This document shows, in pieces, positions 61,248 to 64,000 of a stretch of DNA of 64,000 nucleotides. A program made the translations under genes and the position numbers. The stretch's first letter is position 1, and each line of letters opens with the position of its first letter. The stretch is from Chrysogorgia sp. JL179-B06 (lineage: Eukaryota > Cnidaria > Anthozoa > Scleralcyonacea > Chrysogorgiidae). Below the pieces are notes generated by a model. That model had not been told where the DNA came from, ran no database searches, and was given only the letters and a program-made list of their open reading frames with translations. The stretch is from assembly GCA_035772405.1 (NCBI GenBank), contig JAYKKM010000337.1, positions 742,501 through 806,500 on the forward strand. Reading direction: 5' to 3'.

Positions 61248-63223
61248 AGTTCGTCAGTCATGTCCGTCCGTCCGTCCGTCCGTATGTTACGGTCGGCAGC
61301 ACACTATTCTTGACGCTTGCTTGGGTTCTATGCAATTCGTGCCAGTCCCTTTGGTCGAGCTATGTGTAGTCGACCTGAATCTCGATTTGTGAAAAAATTG
61401 GATGTCTGTTTGTCGAGTTTTATGACGTTTTATGACGTAGGAATCATCCAACAAAATGACATACTCCAGAGGGTTTACTGAAGCAATCCGAATCATCCGA
61501 ATGAACTTGCGAACGTCACAACGGCCATGGCATTCCATTGAACGCTGTTACCTCAGTTTCAACGAGGAAAGATTCTCTTGTCAAGGTAAGATATAGTAGT
61601 GCGAACTTCAATTTTCATTGTGTTTTGGTCGAGGTTTATCAGGATATTTCTCCGGAGAATTCATGGCTGTTATCTTTTATTTTTAGGTGCATACTGGTGT
61701 GAGTTTCACAGGAGCCATTGTGTTCGCGCTGATCAGCATTCTGATCAGACGTTTATATCTACGTGTGCCTATCACGTATATTAAATCAAATCAACCCATT
61801 GTGCTTGTCAAAAACGAAACGAGCCATTGTGCTTGTCAAAAACGAAACGAGCAATTGTGCTCGTTAAAACCAAACCAAGCGAAGAATTGTGCTCGCTAAA
61901 AACAATACAAACGAAGCGTCGACCGCTAAATTCTAGAATACCCGTTCACTAGCTTTCGCTATTTGCATCTGTTGACAGTTAGTAAAAGGGTCAAATTACG
62001 GAAAGTTCATCATATACAATTGCTTCGTTCTATTTTAAAACCCCATTTAATTTGATAACTATCAACAAGTACACACAATATAAACCTTCGAGATTATATT
62101 TAAAGAGATTTTAGAGCAACCTGGTTTCTATTTCTGCCTCGAATGCGGTTTCAAAAGTTGACGGGTATTCCGTAGAATATTTGCTCCGCGTCGACATCAG
62201 AAGAACACATAGTCGTCTTTATTCTTGAATATGGCAAATGTAGAAAACAAGATAACAGATATTGAGCATGCAGAAGAATGCACAGTCCGTGTCACTGGTG
62301 TCCATATCAGAAACAAATTCTGATTTACTTAGTTTATCAACTGCTATTGTGTTCATATTGAACACTAATTCAGTTTATCAACTGTATAATTAGCCTGCGT
62401 GCAGTCTCTACATCGGAAACGATGACGAAACATTCATCGGAAGCGAAACAGGCTGCTGTATAATGTCAACAGTCAACTTTTTTGTTATACAACTGTTTTA
62501 GCTTTATGTTCAACTGCATTTTTATTGAACTGTTCAAGTTATACATCAAGTTATACAGGGAGGGGGGCATCCACAAATGTGCCAGGGGCCCCTGCACATG
62601 CTTCATCCGCCCATGGATGTGCGTAATGAATAGCTTACCCCAGACAGATGTCTAACCCCAGCTAAGGGTAAGCAGAATTTTTGAAACGGGGGTCGTTTTA
62701 CCTCTCATGAAATTATTTTGGGGTGGGGGAGGGAAGCAACAGCCAAAGGATTTCTTCCCGGCATGTTTAAAGTCTGAAAACGCTTTTAACATGAATTAAT
62801 TTAATTTGAATTAATTTAATTTTACAAAAACCCAAGGTTTTTACAGGAATGTAAAAATTCCCTTCCATGCACCTCAGAGTACCTTTGGTCCAGCAAGCTC
62901 TGTGTGAGCTTCATATATATGTAGAGCTCACTGCTCTGGTCTTACCTACACCATAACCGCATGGGTACGAGGCTGTACTATCTCCGCTGCAACTTTGACT
63001 TTAATAAGCCAATCACTTATTTTTGCAATTTTGCACAATATCATGACTGCCTTGGATTTCAAGGCAGCACTTCCCTTGCGATAGTAACTTCTAGTTTTAA
63101 TTCTAGTGCACATGTCTTCCCTTCATGTAGGCTAAGAATTATGATGGTGTGGTCCTTCAAAAGTTCAAGAAAAATCTCTGCCATCCCTTTCAAAGTACAA
63201 AGAGTGCGTACAAGACTGTTCTG
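52392..63223 (+). CDS. EEP-family nuclease (CCR4/Angel/PDE12-like), 5' part
   Basis: Exons 52392-52601 (or the alternative 56796-57005), 59347-59665, 60621-60880 and 63131-63223 join in phase (0, 1, 0, 0). Conserved elements in order are [11 protein letters not shown] (first EEP motif, Asn), [15 protein letters not shown] (metal-binding Glu), [38 protein letters not shown] (catalytic Asp and Asn), then [13 protein letters not shown]. The final SDH motif lies beyond the window. The family comprises Mg2+-dependent nucleases acting on poly(A), 2'-5' oligoadenylate or similar RNA; the exact substrate cannot be read from this part. HGLATFY is closest to PDE12-like members by memory. Confidence 0.82.
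52893..53015 (+). mobile_element. SINE head, tRNA-Ala-like, truncated tail
   Basis: GCAACAGTGGCTTGGTGAAT, then GGCCTCCGTAGTTCAGTGG, TCAGAGCACTGCACTATAGC and TCGCGGGTTTTTTT. The left flank is shared with 51930-51990, so the two are paralogous segments. Confidence 0.75.
53045..53145. repeat. Inverted repeat CTCTCTCCTCCGCAGAGG
   Basis: CTCTCTCCTCCGCAGAGG and CCTCTGCGGAGGAGAGAGG face each other around an AT-rich loop; half of it recurs at 54236-54253. Confidence 0.85.
53450..54115. repeat. Tandem duplication, unit about 390 bp
   Basis: TTCAAGGAGACACTRTAA-type, CAATGTTTTTGACAACG, AATGGAAAATTTATAACTTC, GAGGCTTG and GATGTATGGTGTTCAAATGA occur in the same order at 53460-53765 and 53850-54112. Confidence 0.8.
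54700..56470 (-). mobile_element. LINE with RT, split by a nested LINE
   Basis: Right part (56340-56173, minus): [34 protein letters not shown]. Left part (55410-54775, minus): [31 protein letters not shown] (catalytic YADD), [13 protein letters not shown]. The two halves join once the plus-strand LINE at 55420-56172 is removed. The C-terminal part is frame-damaged (an odd [16 protein letters not shown] region). Confidence 0.87.
55420..56172 (+). mobile_element. CR1-like LINE 3' fragment nested in another LINE
   Basis: Frame 55521-56006: [71 protein letters not shown]. The 3' region ends in (ATT)n at 56150-56172. The same family gave the fragments at 20980 and 41296. Confidence 0.87.
56514..57126 (+). 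repeat. Segmental duplicate of 52063-52715
   Basis: Runs from GTTGCATTTTTCGCAACTGG to GACTGACGACGTCTAGGTAA in both. The copies share promoter-side sequence, all of exon 1 and about 110 bp of intron; the second has several deletions. Confidence 0.88.
56796..57005 (+). CDS. EEP gene exon 1, copy b
   Basis: 70 codons, same length, start and donor (GTGAGG, phase 0) as copy a. Intact, with conservative changes. Being nearer to exon 2 it could be the main first exon; both could be used as alternative first exons. Confidence 0.8.
57220..57365 (-). repeat. Unit of the 180-bp satellite
   Basis: GTTTGCGTAACATAATAGAC, then CTCGGTAATTCCAAATCTGT and GACCGAGATAACGTTCAAAA match the complement of the satellite at 23345-24245. 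Confidence 0.8.
57631..57670 (-). ncRNA. Degenerate hammerhead-like motif
   Basis: Minus strand: CTGATGATGTCGTAGCACTA then CGAAAGCTT. The CTGATGA and GAAA boxes are right, but stem II is weak and stem I is only about 3 bp, so cleavage is unlikely. Probably a Penelope-like relic. Confidence 0.4.
58190..58400 (-). pseudogene. Inverted copy of EEP exon 4
   Basis: Minus strand carries an acceptor-like TTGATGTAG, then [26 protein letters not shown], almost identical to the exon at 63131-63223. The donor is lost, and the frame runs into unrelated sequence. Confidence 0.85.
58615..58930 (-). repeat. Two units of the 180-bp satellite
   Basis: GTTTGCGTAACATAATAGGC, GAATTGAAAACGGTTAAATA, GGCGGCC and GCACGTTCTCGTAATATAAC match the complement of the array at 23345-24245. 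Confidence 0.82.
59128..59245 (-). mobile_element. SINE with tRNA-like head, second copy
   Basis: Same layout as 10628-10755: AATAGACAGACGATACATGG, GATCGTCAAGATCGTATCC, CAGGAATCGAACCTGCAACC, TTCTGATTGCCGGTGAGACG. The A box is truncated. Confidence 0.78.
59347..59665 (+). CDS. EEP gene exon 2
   Basis: Acceptor TTTCAG, donor GTTTGT, phase 0 to 1, 106 codons. [39 protein letters not shown], then [15 protein letters not shown]. Contains the catalytic Glu of LQEVD. Confidence 0.88.
59685..59701. repeat. (AT)n on the left of the ribozyme segment
   Basis: Eight TA units; a similar (TA)n run lies at 59812-59829, so the ribozyme segment is bracketed by them. Confidence 0.9.
59766..59811 (+). ncRNA. 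Hammerhead ribozyme, complete core
   Basis: Stem I 5' strand ACTACA, core CTGATGA, stem II GGCC-CAAAA-GGCC, core GAAA, stem III ACG-GTAC-CGT, cleavage triplet GTC, stem I 3' strand TGTAGT. All invariant residues (C3 U4 G5 A6 N7 G8 A9, G12 A13 A14, A15.1-U16.1, H17) are present and the stem I pair is 6 of 6. Predicted cleavage is after C59805. It is sense to the EEP gene, inside intron 2. The very small stem III is typical of retroelement-type hammerheads, which often work as dimers. Confidence 0.85.
60621..60880 (+). CDS. EEP gene exon 3
   Basis: Acceptor TTTTGTATAG, phase 1 to 0. [51 protein letters not shown], then [15 protein letters not shown]. Contains the catalytic GDFN. The donor GTTTGT is itself the first unit of the CTGT array. 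Confidence 0.88.
60881..61285. repeat. (CTGT)n microsatellite at an exon border
   Basis: CTGT with CTGTCTCTGT interruptions, then CCGT units (61262-61283). It starts at the first base of EEP intron 3. The open frames across it are artefacts that extend the exon frame. Confidence 0.95.
61444..61784 (+). CDS. Candidate two-exon frame, unassigned
   Basis: The first segment, from about 61441 to 61585, reads [48 protein letters not shown] with donor GTAAGA in phase 1. The second, after TTTTTAG at 61686, continues in phase [32 protein letters not shown], then TAA. It could be an alternative last part of the EEP gene (phases allow it) or another gene fragment. I do not recognise it. Confidence 0.35.
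61797..61905. repeat. Short tandem repeat, about 30-bp unit, four copies
   Basis: CATTGTGCTTGTCAAAAACG, AAACGAG and later variants ATTGTGCTCGTTAAAAC. Diverging left to right. Confidence 0.8.
62240..63100 (+). repeat. Dispersed repeat, inverted relative to 46850-47635
   Basis: Shares GCAGAAGAATGCACA, TGCCAGGGGCCCCTGCACATG, TTTGGTCCAGCAAGCTC and CCTTGCGATAGTAACTTCTA with the complement at 46850-47635. It ends about 30 bp before the EEP exon 4 acceptor. Confidence 0.8.
63131..63223 (+). CDS. EEP gene exon 4
   Basis: Acceptor CATGTAG, donor GTAAGT, 31 codons, phase 0 to 0: [31 protein letters not shown]. This is the segment before the DYI and SDH motifs of EEP proteins. The gene continues past the window. 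Confidence 0.87.
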
Positions 63224-63317
63224 GTAAGTACATGCAGATCATACTAATATAATATTTTAGTTAGAGATCGTGTAGTACCATAGCTTGCGATCACCAAGCC
63301 TTTAAAGGACATTAGCA

Positions 63318-63413
63318 ACAAAAAATAAGTACCTTACAAAAAATAAGTACCTTACGAAGAATAAGTACCTTACAAAAAATAAGTACCTTACAAAAAATAA
63401 GTACCTTTTAGAT
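63318..63413. repeat. Tandem repeat, about 20-bp unit, five copies
   Basis: AAAAAATAAGTACCTTACA repeated, with one GAAGAATAAG variant. Confidence 0.92.
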
Positions 63414-63948
63414 CAAATAATGTGACCTAAATAACCTGAATATCGTAGATTAAGGTTGTAAAAATGCTCGTAACGGGTAACTGGGTAACGTTGGTCAGTG
63501 TTCGCGAAAATGCAAAAAAATTAAAGTGCTTATACAACGAAATTTTCAAGTTGGAGAAAATGGCATTAAAGTAAAGTTTGAGATTACTGCTTTCGATTGT
63601 GAAAGTTTCAGGGCGAATAATTAAGGAAAGTATGTTTGTTTAGCGTTTGAAAAACTGGCTTTTGGCTCAAAAAGTTGAGACATATTTTATTCCACAACTT
63701 ATGACATCACTAGGATCTACATGAATTCTTATTGTTATCGAACAGACTGTTCAAAACACCTTTAGAAACTAAACTCTCGTGGGAAAGTGTGCACAAGGGT
63801 GTGTAAAATTTATTCCTAACGAGTTATTTGTTTTAAAATATACATGGTAAATTTTACCGGTTACCGCCTGATAAGGAGAACGTTGGCACCACACCAATAC
63901 CACGTAGGCTCTAATAGCGATTAATAAAATAACGTTGAGAAGAAGCTT

Positions 63949-64000
63949 AAAGTGCCCATAACCTCAAAATGTTTTATTGTCTTGTTTGGAAGAACTTTTA
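63949..64000. mobile_element. TTAA-type MITE, cut by window end
   Basis: TTAAAGTGCCCATAACCTCA, AAATGTTTTATTGTC and TTTGGAAGAACTTTTA match the nested element at about 15874. Confidence 0.65.

Overview
The window is eukaryotic DNA, AT-rich and very repeat-dense. Its genes are split by introns with GT/AG borders, and I see no bacterial-type operons. The repeat content points to a cnidarian, most likely an anthozoan (0.7, inference): a tRNA-headed SINE with the tail type I associate with coral genomes, CR1/L2-like LINE fragments, Penelope-like retroelement ends, many TTAA-flanked fold-back elements, and a gene with the DUF4062 (NPHP3/TEP1-like) N-terminus that is expanded in cnidarians.

The main gene is on the minus strand, from its start codon at 32558 to its stop at 7716. 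I rebuilt it exon by exon (23 coding exons, every junction in phase, 1,364 codons plus stop). It has a signal peptide, six Ig domains, FN3 domains 1-4, two tandem copies of the exon pair for FN3 domain 5, one membrane helix, and a cytoplasmic tail with the ankyrin-binding FIGQY motif and a PDZ-ligand-like C-terminus. This is the architecture of the L1CAM/neuroglian/neurofascin family. Several introns consist almost entirely of tandem repeats: a 24-bp minisatellite in two introns in opposite orientations, a 1.8-kb pyrimidine tract, a (TGCTG)n tract and a SINE-derived satellite. Others hold fold-back DNA transposons, Penelope-like ends and a hAT-like element with a perfect 8-bp target duplication.

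Left of it (4016 to 1245, minus strand) lies the 5' part of a DUF4062-type protein gene that appears to run off the window. Right of it (about 33-52 kb) is mostly a retrotransposon graveyard with nested LINE fragments, including one with a restriction-like endonuclease tail, plus large palindromic elements.

From 52.4 kb to the right edge is a plus-strand gene for an EEP-fold nuclease (CCR4/Angel/PDE12-like). Its first exon is present twice, 4.4 kb apart, within a segmental duplication. A copy of its fourth exon lies inverted in the first intron. Its second intron carries a structurally complete hammerhead ribozyme in the sense orientation, and its third intron begins directly with a (CTGT)n microsatellite. 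The gene continues beyond the window.

All calls come from reading the sequence. No database search, folding program or transcript data were available.
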